Below are positions 17,447 to 26,247 of a DNA stretch of 64,000 bases, one piece after another. Under the pieces are notes generated by a model. It saw only the letters and a program-made list of their open reading frames with translations. It made no database searches and was not told where the DNA came from. The DNA is from Ancylomarina longa (lineage in GTDB: Bacteria; Bacteroidota; Bacteroidia; Bacteroidales; Marinifilaceae): assembly GCF_003996985.1 (NCBI RefSeq), contig NZ_RJJX01000005.1, positions 62,001-126,000 of the forward strand, written 5' to 3'. A program made the position numbers and the translations under genes. The number at the start of each line of letters is the position of its first letter. Position 1 is the first letter of the stretch.

Positions 17447-18640
17447 CTACTGGTTTTGATTGATTAAATAGACTAGGGTATTCTTTTTGATTGTGATCTT
17501 TTTTAGTCTCACTCGTTTGATGAAAGCCTGAGCCGTTCGATCAGCTGTATTGATCCCAATACTGCTTAAAGGATCACTCCCCCGACTCAAAAGAGATGAA
17601 GTATTGGTACGACTACCGATCTCCTTACTCACTCTTCTTGCAACATTATCTGGAATGTAAAGACCTGGTAAACCATCCAAATCATGAATCTGCAAATCGA
17701 CAGGAAGAAAATGTTCTTCCAAAGGAAATCTAGTCACCTGTATGTTTAACCTTTCATTGTTAATCTCACAGATTCCATAGAAGAAGGTATTTTTCCCTGC
17801 TCGTCTTCCTTCTATCCAGGCATCATCCAGCAATCGCATTTTGATTCGATTCCCATCCAGAACTGTAGTGGTCTCATAGACCTCTGCTTTTATCAAAGAA
17901 ATAGATGCTTTATTCTTATCAAATCCCGTACTTGACTTCTTTTCAAGCGAAACTATTTGCTCTTTTTTCTGATTCGATATTTTAAGGTTTGCCTGAGCCT
18001 CTTGAAGGAAATATTTCAAGGAATCATTCTCCCTGTTTAAACTAATATTTTTATCAAAAACCTGTTCCAACTCTTCCAGTCCAGTCTGTTGATCTGCAAT
18101 TCTCTTTATCAAGTTTTCTTCTGGACTTGACTGATTGACTGTTGCTTTAAATTGTGTCTTGCTTTGGCTTTGTGCCTTAAGATTCTTTGTAACTAAAACT
18201 GGCTTAAAATCCTTATCCTCATTCAGATCTGTCCGTACCAATTCTTCCTTTTGCTTGATATGAGCCAATAAGCTATTGGACACATCTGCTTTTGTTTGAT
18301 ACTTAAGCAAAACTTTTAAACTATCGGCCTGCAGATCTATTAGATCCAACTGACTAGCCTCAGATGACTCCTTGTTTACTGATAGCGTGTTTTGAGCATT
18401 TATATCGGCTGACAAATTCTGACTTTGATAGGCTTCCATTTTCTCAAAGATTTCAATGCTCTTTTCAGCTTCCGGAAGCAAGTAATTGGCTCCTTCCTGA
18501 TTTGCATGAGTCCTTATTGGGGACTTGTTATTTCCAGCTTTCTCTCCTCCACCTAGTATGTAAAAAATCAAAACGATAAAAGGGAGTAAAACCAAGGGTA
18601 GAATCAATAGGGCTCTATTCTTTTTCAGATATGTTTTCAT
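17447..18640 (-). CDS. traM: Conjugative transposon protein TraM
   Basis: 397 residues, VirB10-like in position. A membrane helix (ALLILPLVLLPFIVLIFYIL, about 9-28) is followed by a long Gln/Ser/Lys-rich periplasmic linker with coiled-coil character (about 40-235) and a conserved C-terminal domain containing GRRAGKNTFFYGICEI and LDGLPGLYIPDNVARRV, diagnostic of Transposon_TraM. It overlaps the end of traL by 26 bp. The channel would span the periplasm through this protein. Confident. Confidence 0.9.
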   Translation of the reverse strand: MKTYLKKNRALLILPLVLLPFIVLIFYILGGGEKAGNNKSPIRTHANQEGANYLLPEAEKSIEIFEKMEAYQSQNLSADINAQNTLSVNKESSEASQLDLIDLQADSLKVLLKYQTKADVSNSLLAHIKQKEELVRTDLNEDKDFKPVLVTKNLKAQSQSKTQFKATVNQSSPEENLIKRIADQQTGLEELEQVFDKNISLNRENDSLKYFLQEAQANLKISNQKKEQIVSLEKKSSTGFDKNKASISLIKAEVYETTTVLDGNRIKMRLLDDAWIEGRRAGKNTFFYGICEINNERLNIQVTRFPLEEHFLPVDLQIHDLDGLPGLYIPDNVARRVSKEIGSRTNTSSLLSRGSDPLSSIGINTADRTAQAFIKRVRLKKITIKKNTLVYLINQNQ

Positions 18641-18944
18641 GAATGTTTCGTTTTAGATGTAATTCAAATGAATCAACTGGCATTTCAAATGTGGGAGTGA
18701 TTGTTTTATTATCTAAGTTTTCTGGCTTATTAGGAACATCCAGATTGTTACTGGAAAGCTCAGTCATGGGATCCCAAAGAAAAGAGGCAGCAAACAGCAC
18801 AAACAATGCGCTTAGGATGAGCATCCATTTTCTTTTGCGAACAGCAGGCTTAAGCGATTTATCAATGCTATCTGCTCGACTAATCCAATGTCCTAACTTT
18901 CGTTTGAATGATCTTTCTTTATTTTCATCTTTCTTATTCATCAC
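18615..18944 (-). CDS. traL: Conjugative transposon protein TraL (DUF3989)
   Basis: 109-residue small membrane protein. A basic N-terminus (FKRKLGHWISRAD) precedes one membrane helix (MLILSALFVLFAASFLW, about 41-57). Position between traK and traM, size and topology match TraL/DUF3989 of Bacteroidota conjugative elements. The start is 13 bp after the traK stop and the end overlaps traM. Its exact job is unknown. Confidence 0.75.
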   Translation of the reverse strand: MMNKKDENKERSFKRKLGHWISRADSIDKSLKPAVRKRKWMLILSALFVLFAASFLWDPMTELSSNNLDVPNKPENLDNKTITPTFEMPVDSFELHLKRNIHENISEKE

Positions 18945-18957
18945 ATTTCCTCCCTTT

Positions 18958-19584
18958 TTAAAACACCTTCCTTTTGATACTCTCTAGATCCTTATTATCC
19001 ACGATGCGCCAGTTTTCCATCAAAAATCCATGTGGGTTATTGTCCGTTCTGGAGATATTCCTCAATGTTCCTGATGTACTCAAACTTCGAATCGTAATAT
19101 TAGATTTCCTGACAATCTTCTGTTTGCCATAAAAATGAAAACGGTAGGGATAAGCCGAAAAATCCAATCGGATGGAATCCGTATGAAGCGTCATGCTAAT
19201 ATCAGAAGCAATAACTTGATTGTACAGGTTATTCTCTTTATAGGTCTGGTATTGCTTCATGGCTGAACGATCCGCCAAATGAAGGGCTTCCCTTATATTA
19301 TTTTCGATATAAGCTTTGTCAGGTTCCATAGTAAAGAACAGTTCATGAAAGCGCTTGACATGATCTCTGGCTTCTGCATTCCTGTTCTCGGATATGTCTT
19401 CACGAAGTGCTACCAAAAGAGATTTTCCATTGTCTAGGACATAGATTTTTTGTTGGGAACGCTCGACCAAGTTTGCTGATAGGGTAAACACATAAATGCT
19501 GACTCCAATCAATAATAGGGCTGTGATAAAAAGCACATAAACCGTGAATCGGAATTTTCTTTGGATATCGAATATTTTTTTCAT
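18958..19584 (-). CDS. traK: Conjugative transposon protein TraK (VirB8-like)
   Basis: 208 residues; N-terminal membrane helix (about 13-35, VYVLFITALLLIGVSIYVF) followed by an NTF2-like periplasmic domain, the VirB8 arrangement. The segments RDHVKRFHELFFTMEPD and NPHGFLMENWRI are typical of TraK. It lies 12 bp after traJ in the tra operon and should nucleate the inner-membrane part of the channel. Confident. Confidence 0.9.
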   Translation of the reverse strand: MKKIFDIQRKFRFTVYVLFITALLLIGVSIYVFTLSANLVERSQQKIYVLDNGKSLLVALREDISENRNAEARDHVKRFHELFFTMEPDKAYIENNIREALHLADRSAMKQYQTYKENNLYNQVIASDISMTLHTDSIRLDFSAYPYRFHFYGKQKIVRKSNITIRSLSTSGTLRNISRTDNNPHGFLMENWRIVDNKDLESIKRKVF

Positions 19585-19596
19585 GCCTTTTGCTTT

Positions 19597-20550
19597 TTAT
19601 GATTTCATCATTCCTTTTGTAACAGCCATGGTAGCAGCAGTCCTCAGCATTCTTCCTCCTCCGGAATTTGTACCTGAAGCCTGAACAATCCAAGATGCAA
19701 TCTTTGGTACCATGCTCAATCCAACAATACCACAGATGGGAACCACCAGATTGGTCACATAGAATAGTTGGGGTTGGTAGATCAGCATGCTATTAATTAC
19801 TGTAATTTCCCACTCCAGCACATAAATGAGTACTTCTTGAACCAAAGCCAGAATTAAAAGAGCAATGGGCAGATAGAGGTTCACATTGATGAACCTTGCG
19901 ATCCATTGCAAGTAATTGTCCTGAAATCCATCAAATATGGATAGGGCAAAAACAAGGGGGCCAAAGATGACCAGTAAAACACAGAAAATGGTTCGAAGAA
20001 AGGCAATCAGGTAAACAATGGCTTCAAAAACAGACTCCAGAACCTGACGTATCGTATTCATGATGTAAAAACTGATCTGATTCTGAATGGCTCTTCCTGT
20101 TACGATATTATAGGTTGTCAGTAGCAGGTTAATGCCCTTATCCCAAAGTGCTGCCTCCTTTTCTTCATTCTCATAAAAAATGGGCAAATCCACGGCAAGA
20201 ATGGCGTTTTGTTTCTCTTCCAATCGTTGAGCTACGATATGCTTTTTATCGGCATATATGGCTTCTGAAAGGGATGAAAGTCCTTTGGTTGGAACCATTA
20301 GAAGGTTCACAAAGACACCCCAAAAACTTAATACCAAGACAAAGGCAAAAGGACGAAGCAAGGGCAATAAAGAGATTGGGTTATCGACAATGAGCTCTTC
20401 ATAAATTCGTTTGGAGATGTAAAAGAAGGCGGCAATTCCTCCGATGGCTCTCGCCATATCCACCAGTAGACGGGCTTGATTAATACCCGATTCCACCAGA
20501 CTGTCTGTAAAGGCAAAAAAGTCATTTGTTGTTAATATCTGTAGTATCAT
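19597..20550 (-). CDS. traJ: Conjugative transposon protein TraJ (VirB6-like)
   Basis: 317-residue polytopic inner-membrane protein with five to seven hydrophobic segments, including FAFVLVLSFWGVFVNLLM, IVYLIAFLRTIFCVLLVIFG and LPIALLILALVQEVLIYV. The block GPLVFALSIFDGFQDNYLQW is the conserved core of TraJ. It would form the VirB6-like part of the DNA channel. Located between an exported unknown protein and TraK in the tra operon, with 9-12 bp gaps. Confidence 0.9.
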   Translation of the reverse strand: MILQILTTNDFFAFTDSLVESGINQARLLVDMARAIGGIAAFFYISKRIYEELIVDNPISLLPLLRPFAFVLVLSFWGVFVNLLMVPTKGLSSLSEAIYADKKHIVAQRLEEKQNAILAVDLPIFYENEEKEAALWDKGINLLLTTYNIVTGRAIQNQISFYIMNTIRQVLESVFEAIVYLIAFLRTIFCVLLVIFGPLVFALSIFDGFQDNYLQWIARFINVNLYLPIALLILALVQEVLIYVLEWEITVINSMLIYQPQLFYVTNLVVPICGIVGLSMVPKIASWIVQASGTNSGGGRMLRTAATMAVTKGMMKS

Positions 20551-20559
20551 GGCGATCGT

Positions 20560-21279
20560 TTATTGGCTTAAAAAAGCATAATGATTCGTATTGTATTTCC
20601 CATAGGAATTAAAGAATTTCATTTTATTAAGGGTATAATCCACCTCTCCTGAAAGCTGAATCAGTGATCTTTGCATTTCTGTAAAAGCTTTGAATTTCGC
20701 TCCATGATCTGCTTCCAATAGATTGATCATCAAAAATTGCTGTAAAAGCTCATTAACTTCTGTCTTAAGGAGTTTCTTGACCCTTCTACCATACTCGATA
20801 TGATCCAAATTATCCATGTTCTTATAGAGAACCAGAAAAGTCGCTGTTAAACCATAGATATCTTCCAGTTGGTCTCTGCGACTATCAAACAGTTTTTGAT
20901 CAATTTGCTTTTGAAATTCACTGATCACTTTGATCATTCCTGTTTCTTTATACCTTCCCTTGAATTGTGACTTCTCAATGAGCCTGGAAAAAATGCGAAG
21001 CAAACCTGTTTTTGTCTTTCCAGTAATTTCTCTGGAATCTGTCGAGGGCACCGACTTGACTTTTAAATAGTAATGAGTGAATGGTGTTTTAACAAACAAA
21101 TGTGGTACAGGTGGCAACCAGCCTTTAAATGAAATAAAAGCCTGTGGGTATGAATTTTTCATTCTTGGATATCTTCCCTTCCACTTTTTGATTGCTACGG
21201 CTTGTGCATTTGCCATGCCTCCCGATAGTACCAGGAGAAACATCAGGCACAGGATACTTATCAATTTGAATCTTTTCAT
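20560..21279 (-). CDS. Exported tra-operon protein of unknown function
   Basis: 239 residues with a clear signal peptide (LISILCLMFLLVLSGG...ANAQA, cleavage near residue 27). The mature part is helical and basic, with no recognised domain. It sits between the TraI-like gene and traJ, 9-11 bp from each, so it belongs to the transfer operon. No counterpart in the CTnDOT gene set comes to mind; it may be a second VirB5/TraI-like protein or an element-specific channel component. Confidence 0.65.
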   Translation of the reverse strand: MKRFKLISILCLMFLLVLSGGMANAQAVAIKKWKGRYPRMKNSYPQAFISFKGWLPPVPHLFVKTPFTHYYLKVKSVPSTDSREITGKTKTGLLRIFSRLIEKSQFKGRYKETGMIKVISEFQKQIDQKLFDSRRDQLEDIYGLTATFLVLYKNMDNLDHIEYGRRVKKLLKTEVNELLQQFLMINLLEADHGAKFKAFTEMQRSLIQLSGEVDYTLNKMKFFNSYGKYNTNHYAFLSQ

Positions 21280-21290
21280 GATAGGATGAA

Positions 21291-21941
21291 TTATTTGTAT
21301 AATGAATAATACATGGCAAAGCCTTCCAGATTCTTGCTCTCATAGCTTCTCAGATAAGAAGCATAGAGCAATTTATTATAGAGGTAACAGATCGTTCCAT
21401 AATGGCGTCTGACACTCAGGTAAACTTCATTGATGGTATCGTAACGCTGCTTGTCATCCATCATCAGAAGATTATCTTTTAAGATGGTTTTAAGGATGGT
21501 ATTAACCAACTGTCTGCTGTCATCTAGAATCAAGTCAAAAGATTGTACAATCACCACAGCTTGCTGATTGGTGAAATTATCATCCTGAATGAGTCGTGGT
21601 AATTTTTCGGTGTAAATATCCATCACCTTTCCCAGCATGTTTCGGGTTTCCTGTACTCTTTTGTAATCTTTGATCAAACCAGATACTTTCTCCAGGCTTT
21701 CCAGCAGTTGCTGATCTATGCCAAGCATCTCTCCTGTTAAACCTTTGATGTCTCCATTCAAGGCCTTGATCAGTACATTATACCAATTTATTTTAGCCAG
21801 TATTCCTTTTTCCTGCTTCCAAAGGGCTTCTCTTTGGATGCCTGCTCCCACATCCGTAACAGGCGTTTGAGCTATTCCTTTGATCGATCCGCTCATTATA
21901 ATCATGAAAAGTAAAACGATACCTATGACTGTTGTTTTCAT
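21291..21941 (-). CDS. Exported helical protein in the TraI/VirB5 position
   Basis: 216 residues with signal peptide (IGIVLLFMIIMSGSIKGIAQ). The mature protein is a helical bundle (LLESLEKVSGLIKDYKRVQETR, then VVIVQSFDLILDDSRQLV). In Bacteroidota tra operons the gene just after the VirB4-like traG is traI (DUF4141), a secreted coiled-coil protein likened to VirB5; position and architecture agree, but I do not see a decisive motif. It starts 12 bp after the traG stop. Confidence 0.6.
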   Translation of the reverse strand: MKTTVIGIVLLFMIIMSGSIKGIAQTPVTDVGAGIQREALWKQEKGILAKINWYNVLIKALNGDIKGLTGEMLGIDQQLLESLEKVSGLIKDYKRVQETRNMLGKVMDIYTEKLPRLIQDDNFTNQQAVVIVQSFDLILDDSRQLVNTILKTILKDNLLMMDDKQRYDTINEVYLSVRRHYGTICYLYNKLLYASYLRSYESKNLEGFAMYYSLYK

Positions 21942-21953
21942 ATTAATGTGTTT

Positions 21954-24404
21954 TTAATGTGATTCCATTTGTGATAAAATTTCTATTAGTGAATGATCTC
22001 CTGAAAGTTTATTCAGGATCATCTCCTTTTCCTTCTGTTCAGTCGTGTAGCAGAAATACTCACTTCGACTCACCTCAAGGGCAAACACTCTGGAATAGGA
22101 TCCCAGTGCAATGAATACTTCCTTGAGTTTTCTGTCACCTGGTAGGTTCTTGTTGATGGACAGTATCTGCTCCTTTTGAAAATCTGTGAGGCCTAAAAAT
22201 TGGCTGATCTGATCAAATTTGTTTTTGAACTTACTCATGTCCAGAAGAATTCTGGTATCTGCATTGTTGATGATAGCATCCCTAATAATGGGAGAAGAAA
22301 TAATGTCATCGACCTCCTGGGTCACCACCATGGCTTCTCCAAAGAACTTCCGAATGGTCTTAAAAAAGTATTTAAGATATGCGGCCATTTGAGGCGTTGC
22401 TATGGCTTTCCAGGCTTCTTCTATGCAGATCACCTTTCGAACGCCTTTCAGCCTTCTCATCTTTTGAAGAAAGATATCCATGATGATCAGTGTTGCCACG
22501 GGAAAGATCACAGGATGATCCTTGATATTATCCAATTCAAAAACGAGAAAGGGACAGGCAAAAAACTCATCGGTTTGCATGGGCTTGTTCAGCAAATAAT
22601 CATACTCGCCTCCTTCAAAGTATTTGCTTAGGATGAAGAAATATTCATTGGAGTTAAATTCAAGAGATTGTCTATTCACCAAATCTGGGATGTATTCCTT
22701 ACAAAATCGGTAGTAGCCATTAAAGGAACGTTCCAATCCTTTAGTATTTAAAAAGTCTGTCACCGAGTGGGCGATCACATCCTTTTCCATATCCGAAAGT
22801 CCTTCTTTGTAAATGGTATAGATGACTGAAAGAATGGTTTGCTTTCTTTCTACATTGAGTTCTCCATCAATAACAAAGGGATTAAAGGAGATGGGATGTT
22901 CAGTCGTAAATTCCACCATCATGGCGCCTCCTTGATCCTTCAAGCTTTCATTCAGGTAACGTGTTAGTATTTCATAGCTACGTCCCACATCCAAAAGAAC
23001 CACATGGCAGTTTCCGCTCTCAGCATATTGCCTTAATAGGTGATTGGTAAAAAAAGATTTTCCTGAACCTGATCCTCCAATAATGAGCTTGTTTCTGTTG
23101 TGAATCAAATGCTTTTCCATGGGCTCATCGGAAAGATCAATTTGCACGGGGCAGCCTTCTTGACGATTTGAAAGCTGAATGGTAAAATCGGAATCGGAGT
23201 TCCGAATCTCTCCTTCAAAGTTGGTAAAACAACAGGCTTGAGGCACCTGTGTAATGAACAGTTCCGTTTCAGGTAACTGCGTAGAAAATGGGACACAGGA
23301 AAAAAACAGGAGTGGTAAATCAAAGGTATGTTGATAAGGGAAACAATTCATCAATGAAAAGGCTGAAGAGCATTCACTCTTGTTTTGTTTTAATGTCTTG
23401 ATGGATTCATCCATCAGCATGACATTAAAATGAGTTTTCACAATCTTCTCTCCACTGCTTTGAACCTTGTCAAGGAACTTTTCGATTAAGCCTGCGTTGA
23501 TCTTGTTTTCGGATGAAAAACGAGAAAGGCTATAGATCTTTTTATAATCACTTTCCAACATGGCTTTTACCTCCTGTTGTCCTGGCATATAAATAAACTG
23601 GTTGCTGATATGTGAAAATGGCAGGTGATAAGTGATCGGATAAACAAAGGAACATGGTAGTCCTGTCCCAGGATGTCCTCCAATCGGCTTGACATTGGAT
23701 GGCACATGGGAATAATCACTCAAACTCATAATTTCCACAAAGCTATCCATTACTCTGAGTCTGTCCCTAAAGTCAATGCCTCCCAGTAGTGGGCTTTCTT
23801 TTTTAAAATTAAGTGTTAGATAAGATTCTATTAAGCCTGTAGATTTCTGAGTTCCAACAGCCTCTTCTCTACTAATGAGGTCACAGTCAATACCAGATTG
23901 GTTAAAAATAGTCATCAGGTTGGCTTGCAACTCTTGAGCCTTTTCATGTCTTTGCAATTCCAAGTCTCTCACCTGTCTGGAAAAGATCAAGGAAGAGCTT
24001 AGGTAGTCTTTCAAAAGTCCCTTATTGAGCAAACTGATATAGATATAGCATTCATGCTTCAAAAATTCCCTTCCCTGAAAATATTTTCCGTAGGCTTCAT
24101 TCAGCTGGGATCTGCTTTGGCTTAATTTTGATCCTTCATTTGTAAAGTGATCCACGAAAAAGAAATCCTGCTTGTGTAGTAAGGTGTTCTCTGGCAAAAT
24201 GTTGACAACACGCTCAAAACTATCGTGCAAAGCGTAAAGCTTTTCCTCACTACAGGATAATAATTCAGGTAAGTTTAATTTCAAGCCAAAGCTCAGGTCC
24301 AAGTTATTGGAGATTAAAAAATCGCCTTTGAATCCAAGTATGGACAATGTTTTATCTATGGATTTTACATTCATGTGTTTAAAATTTATTTTCATTTGCC
24401 ACAT
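21954..24404 (-). CDS. traG: Conjugation ATPase TraG (VirB4-like)
   Basis: 816-residue ATPase that powers assembly of the mating channel. Walker A GGSGSGKSFFTNHLL lies near residue 440; the downstream KVICIEEAWKAI is the Walker B region, followed by TRILLDMSKFKNKFD and a C-terminal helicase-like fold. The N-terminal half is the CagE/TrbE/VirB4 region. Called TraG in Bacteroidota nomenclature, not to be confused with the coupling protein. Starts at MKINFKHMN a few residues downstream are equally possible. Located between traF and the TraI-like gene. Confidence 0.92.
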   Translation of the reverse strand: MWQMKINFKHMNVKSIDKTLSILGFKGDFLISNNLDLSFGLKLNLPELLSCSEEKLYALHDSFERVVNILPENTLLHKQDFFFVDHFTNEGSKLSQSRSQLNEAYGKYFQGREFLKHECYIYISLLNKGLLKDYLSSSLIFSRQVRDLELQRHEKAQELQANLMTIFNQSGIDCDLISREEAVGTQKSTGLIESYLTLNFKKESPLLGGIDFRDRLRVMDSFVEIMSLSDYSHVPSNVKPIGGHPGTGLPCSFVYPITYHLPFSHISNQFIYMPGQQEVKAMLESDYKKIYSLSRFSSENKINAGLIEKFLDKVQSSGEKIVKTHFNVMLMDESIKTLKQNKSECSSAFSLMNCFPYQHTFDLPLLFFSCVPFSTQLPETELFITQVPQACCFTNFEGEIRNSDSDFTIQLSNRQEGCPVQIDLSDEPMEKHLIHNRNKLIIGGSGSGKSFFTNHLLRQYAESGNCHVVLLDVGRSYEILTRYLNESLKDQGGAMMVEFTTEHPISFNPFVIDGELNVERKQTILSVIYTIYKEGLSDMEKDVIAHSVTDFLNTKGLERSFNGYYRFCKEYIPDLVNRQSLEFNSNEYFFILSKYFEGGEYDYLLNKPMQTDEFFACPFLVFELDNIKDHPVIFPVATLIIMDIFLQKMRRLKGVRKVICIEEAWKAIATPQMAAYLKYFFKTIRKFFGEAMVVTQEVDDIISSPIIRDAIINNADTRILLDMSKFKNKFDQISQFLGLTDFQKEQILSINKNLPGDRKLKEVFIALGSYSRVFALEVSRSEYFCYTTEQKEKEMILNKLSGDHSLIEILSQMESH

Positions 24405-24477
24405 TGAACTCTCTATGAATTTTAATCATTCTTCTGTGAGTATTTTAGAATGTTAAAATTCAAGTTCGTTTCATGGC

Positions 24478-24774
24478 TTAACTTTGACAAATTCTCTTTT
24501 TAACAGAAATAAATTGAGGTAGTTTCCCTGCATGTCTTTTTTTACTCCATCCCTTGTGACCATATTTCTTTTGATTGCCGTTAAGTCGATAGAGAAGTGT
24601 AAAAAAGCAGGGACAGCAAATTACCAGGGCATAAAAGACACCAGCCAATATGTAGAGCAAAACAAACAGGATAAATGTCCCGATAATACTATAGAGTGCT
24701 AAGTACACTAGCTTTCCCGAGAAGCCCTTAACGTAGAGACTGGTGTCTATTTTTTGAATCAAATAATTTTTCAT
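24478..24774 (-). CDS. traF: Conjugative transposon protein TraF (DUF4133)
   Basis: About 98 residues if started at the ATG at 24774, which overlaps the traE stop as TGATG; a longer frame upstream would lie inside traE and is unlikely. Pattern: a short N-terminus (LIQKIDTSLYVKGFSGK), two membrane helices (LVYLALYSIIGTFILFVLLYI and FYALVICCPCFFTLLYRL), then a basic tail. This is the DUF4133/TraF layout (VirB3-like). Translation is probably coupled to traE. A 73-bp A/T-rich gap separates it from traG. Confidence 0.82.
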   Translation of the reverse strand: MKNYLIQKIDTSLYVKGFSGKLVYLALYSIIGTFILFVLLYILAGVFYALVICCPCFFTLLYRLNGNQKKYGHKGWSKKRHAGKLPQFISVKKRICQS

Positions 24775-25088
24775 CAGGAGAAAAAAGCTCTGATCACAAC
24801 GCCCACAAGGATTAGAAACAAACAGGCTCCAAACCATCCCATAATGGCTTTCTGAGTATCCTGATCGCCACTTTGCCATTTGATATACACCCGAACGCCA
24901 CCAATGAGTCCTACCACAGCACCTATGGCAATAATCATATTAGATACGGGGTCCACATAGGAATTAATTTCGCTTGTGGCTTGATCAATTCCTGCAGCAT
25001 TTTGTGCCATCAAAAGAGAAATGGAACAATAAAGACCAAGCAAAAATGAAGTCAGTCTTTGTAAATTCTTTCGAATATCTTTTTTCAT
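24774..25088 (-). CDS. traE: Conjugative transposon protein TraE (DUF4134)
   Basis: 104 residues; an N-terminal hydrophobic signal (TSFLLGLYCSISLLMAQ) and two membrane helices (IAIGAVVGLIGGVRVY and WFGACLFLILVGVVIRAFF) with the conserved linker KWQSGDQDTQKAIMGW. This is the VirB2/pilin-like TraE family, firmly recognised. It shares TGATG with traF and follows the first gene of the operon by 21 bp. Confidence 0.9.
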   Translation of the reverse strand: MKKDIRKNLQRLTSFLLGLYCSISLLMAQNAAGIDQATSEINSYVDPVSNMIIAIGAVVGLIGGVRVYIKWQSGDQDTQKAIMGWFGACLFLILVGVVIRAFFS

Positions 25089-25109
25089 AGAAATAGTTTT
25101 AAGGGGTTA

Positions 25110-25469
25110 TTATTCATATTGAACCTGACTCAAAATGGAAAAAGCTGAAGCATCATGTTCTCCCAGAAAATAATCCAGCTGATAGCCTTCATCCATTCCT
25201 GTTTCTTCATAGAAGGATGATACCAAGGCGATATTATCGTCTGAAACTGAACTGATCATCTGTGAGGGAAAATCTCTTTCAGAAACTTTCAATAGTGAAA
25301 GCTCACTTCCTGAAAAATCAGAATCAGCATCATCCTCAAAAAGAATTTGCTTTTGACGGGCATTAGCTTTCCACCAAGCCGTAAAAAGAAGGGACAGGTA
25401 CCAAAAGACAAGTAGTGAAGTAAGCAGCTTGAGAAATGCTGCCCAGGCAATTTGTTCTAATCCAAACAT
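25110..25469 (-). CDS. First gene of the tra operon, small membrane protein of unknown function
   Basis: 119 residues: one N-terminal membrane segment (AFLKLLTSLLVFWYLSLLFTAW) followed by an acidic, Ser/Asp-rich cytoplasmic tail (FEDDADSDFSGSELS...SVSDDNIALV). No family is recognised. As the first open frame after the 1-kb non-coding leader and 21 bp before traE, it is most likely a transfer gene; TraD-like proteins can occupy this place. Confidence 0.6.
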   Translation of the reverse strand: MFGLEQIAWAAFLKLLTSLLVFWYLSLLFTAWWKANARQKQILFEDDADSDFSGSELSLLKVSERDFPSQMISSVSDDNIALVSSFYEETGMDEGYQLDYFLGEHDASAFSILSQVQYE

Positions 25470-25670
25470 GAGCTATCATTTTTTGTTTGACTTTTCTTTT
25501 AATCGAATGTGATAATTTCTGATTCAATAGGACAAAGCTCAGGAATTGAATTGGGGGAATTTCACAAGTTGGGAAGGGCTTGGGTGTTTTTTATTGATCA
25601 GCTAAAAACACGAAAAAAAAGGGAAATAATCTGTTTAAGATTGTATTGACATCTAGATTCTCTTATATAA

Positions 25671-25681
25671 CCCAAGTTGGG
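25671..25681. promoter_or_regulatory. CCCAAGTTGGG palindrome upstream of tra operon
   Basis: 11-bp near-perfect palindrome CCCAAGTTGGG about 200 bp before the first tra gene. A related half-copy (ACAAGTTGGGAAG) is near 25567 and a 15-bp version is at 26843-26857 upstream of the excisionase-like gene, suggesting a shared regulator-binding site. Confidence 0.4.
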
Positions 25682-25772
25682 ATTCAATCTGATTCTCTTT
25701 AAATCAAATTTGTTGTTCATAAACTAAAAGAAGAGAAAAAAGACTCAAAAAAAGAAAAGAAAGTCTTTACAA

Positions 25773-25901
25773 AGCCAGGAGTAGGATAAAATACAAGGCT
25801 ACCAGAAACTATGCCTAATAAAGCAACCTCTTATATCTCTAGGGGGTACTTTGTCTTGGCCTTGTATTTTAGTATGCGATAGCACCGCTGTACTCCTGGC
25901 T
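25773..25901. ncRNA. Long interrupted palindrome, candidate structured leader RNA or oriT-like DNA
   Basis: Outer arms AGCCAGGAGTA (25773-25783) and TACTCCTGGCT (25891-25901) are exact complements; inner arms AAAATACAAGGC (25788-25799) and GCCTTGTATTTT (25859-25870) are exact complements too. The right side carries a 20-nt insert between the arms that could form a side hairpin (GCG..CGC). The arrangement, 304 bp before the first tra gene, fits a folded 5' leader on the minus strand or a DNA site. No known RNA family is recognised. Confidence 0.5.
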
Positions 25902-25986
25902 AGATTGGGTTTTCTTTTTGCTTTCTTTGATTGTTTTTGTTTTAAACAAGACATCCTATTTCAAACAATAAAAAAAAATCAAATGT

Positions 25987-26034
25987 ATGCTTGTAACGAA
26001 GTGGAAAGCATTCTCTTGATCTCTATGTAAAGAG
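25987..26034. ncRNA. Paired-hairpin element, copy 1
   Basis: Two adjacent stems: ATGCTT (25987-25992) with AAGCAT (26006-26011), and CTCTT (26013-26017) with AAGAG (26030-26034). Loop sequences (AACGAAGTGGA and CTCTATGTA) are shared with the copy at 26200-26247 while the stem bases differ in a compensating way. Strand of action is unknown. Confidence 0.5.
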
Positions 26035-26199
26035 CCTTTTAGAGTAGAAATGAAAAGTGGGTAAAATTCGCAGGCGAAGCCTTTGTGTATTTTTCACTTG
26101 AAATGGAAGCTCTAAATGGGTCTGCACAAAATAGCCAATAAAATGGTTCTTACTTTTTAAACCATTAACCTGAACCAATAAATCAAATAGATAGCAAGT

Positions 26200-26247
26200 G
26201 TATCCCTGAAACAAAGTGGAAGGATACTTTTGCTCCCTATGTAAAAG
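26200..26247. ncRNA. Paired-hairpin element, copy 2
   Basis: Stems GTATCC (26200-26205) with GGATAC (26222-26227), and CTTTT (26227-26231) with AAAAG (26243-26247). Loops AACAAAGTGGA and CCCTATGTA match copy 1 in place and sequence. The change from ATGCTT/AAGCAT to GTATCC/GGATAC keeps pairing, which supports selection for the structure. Confidence 0.5.

Noticed and set aside
22200-22631. 143-residue plus-strand frame opposite traG
   Set aside because: It is the antisense shadow of the VirB4-type ATPase with no recognisable domain.
26023-26214. 63-residue minus-strand open frame in the ICE leader
   Set aside because: It runs across both hairpin elements, has no family features, and the conserved signal is base-pairing, not codons.
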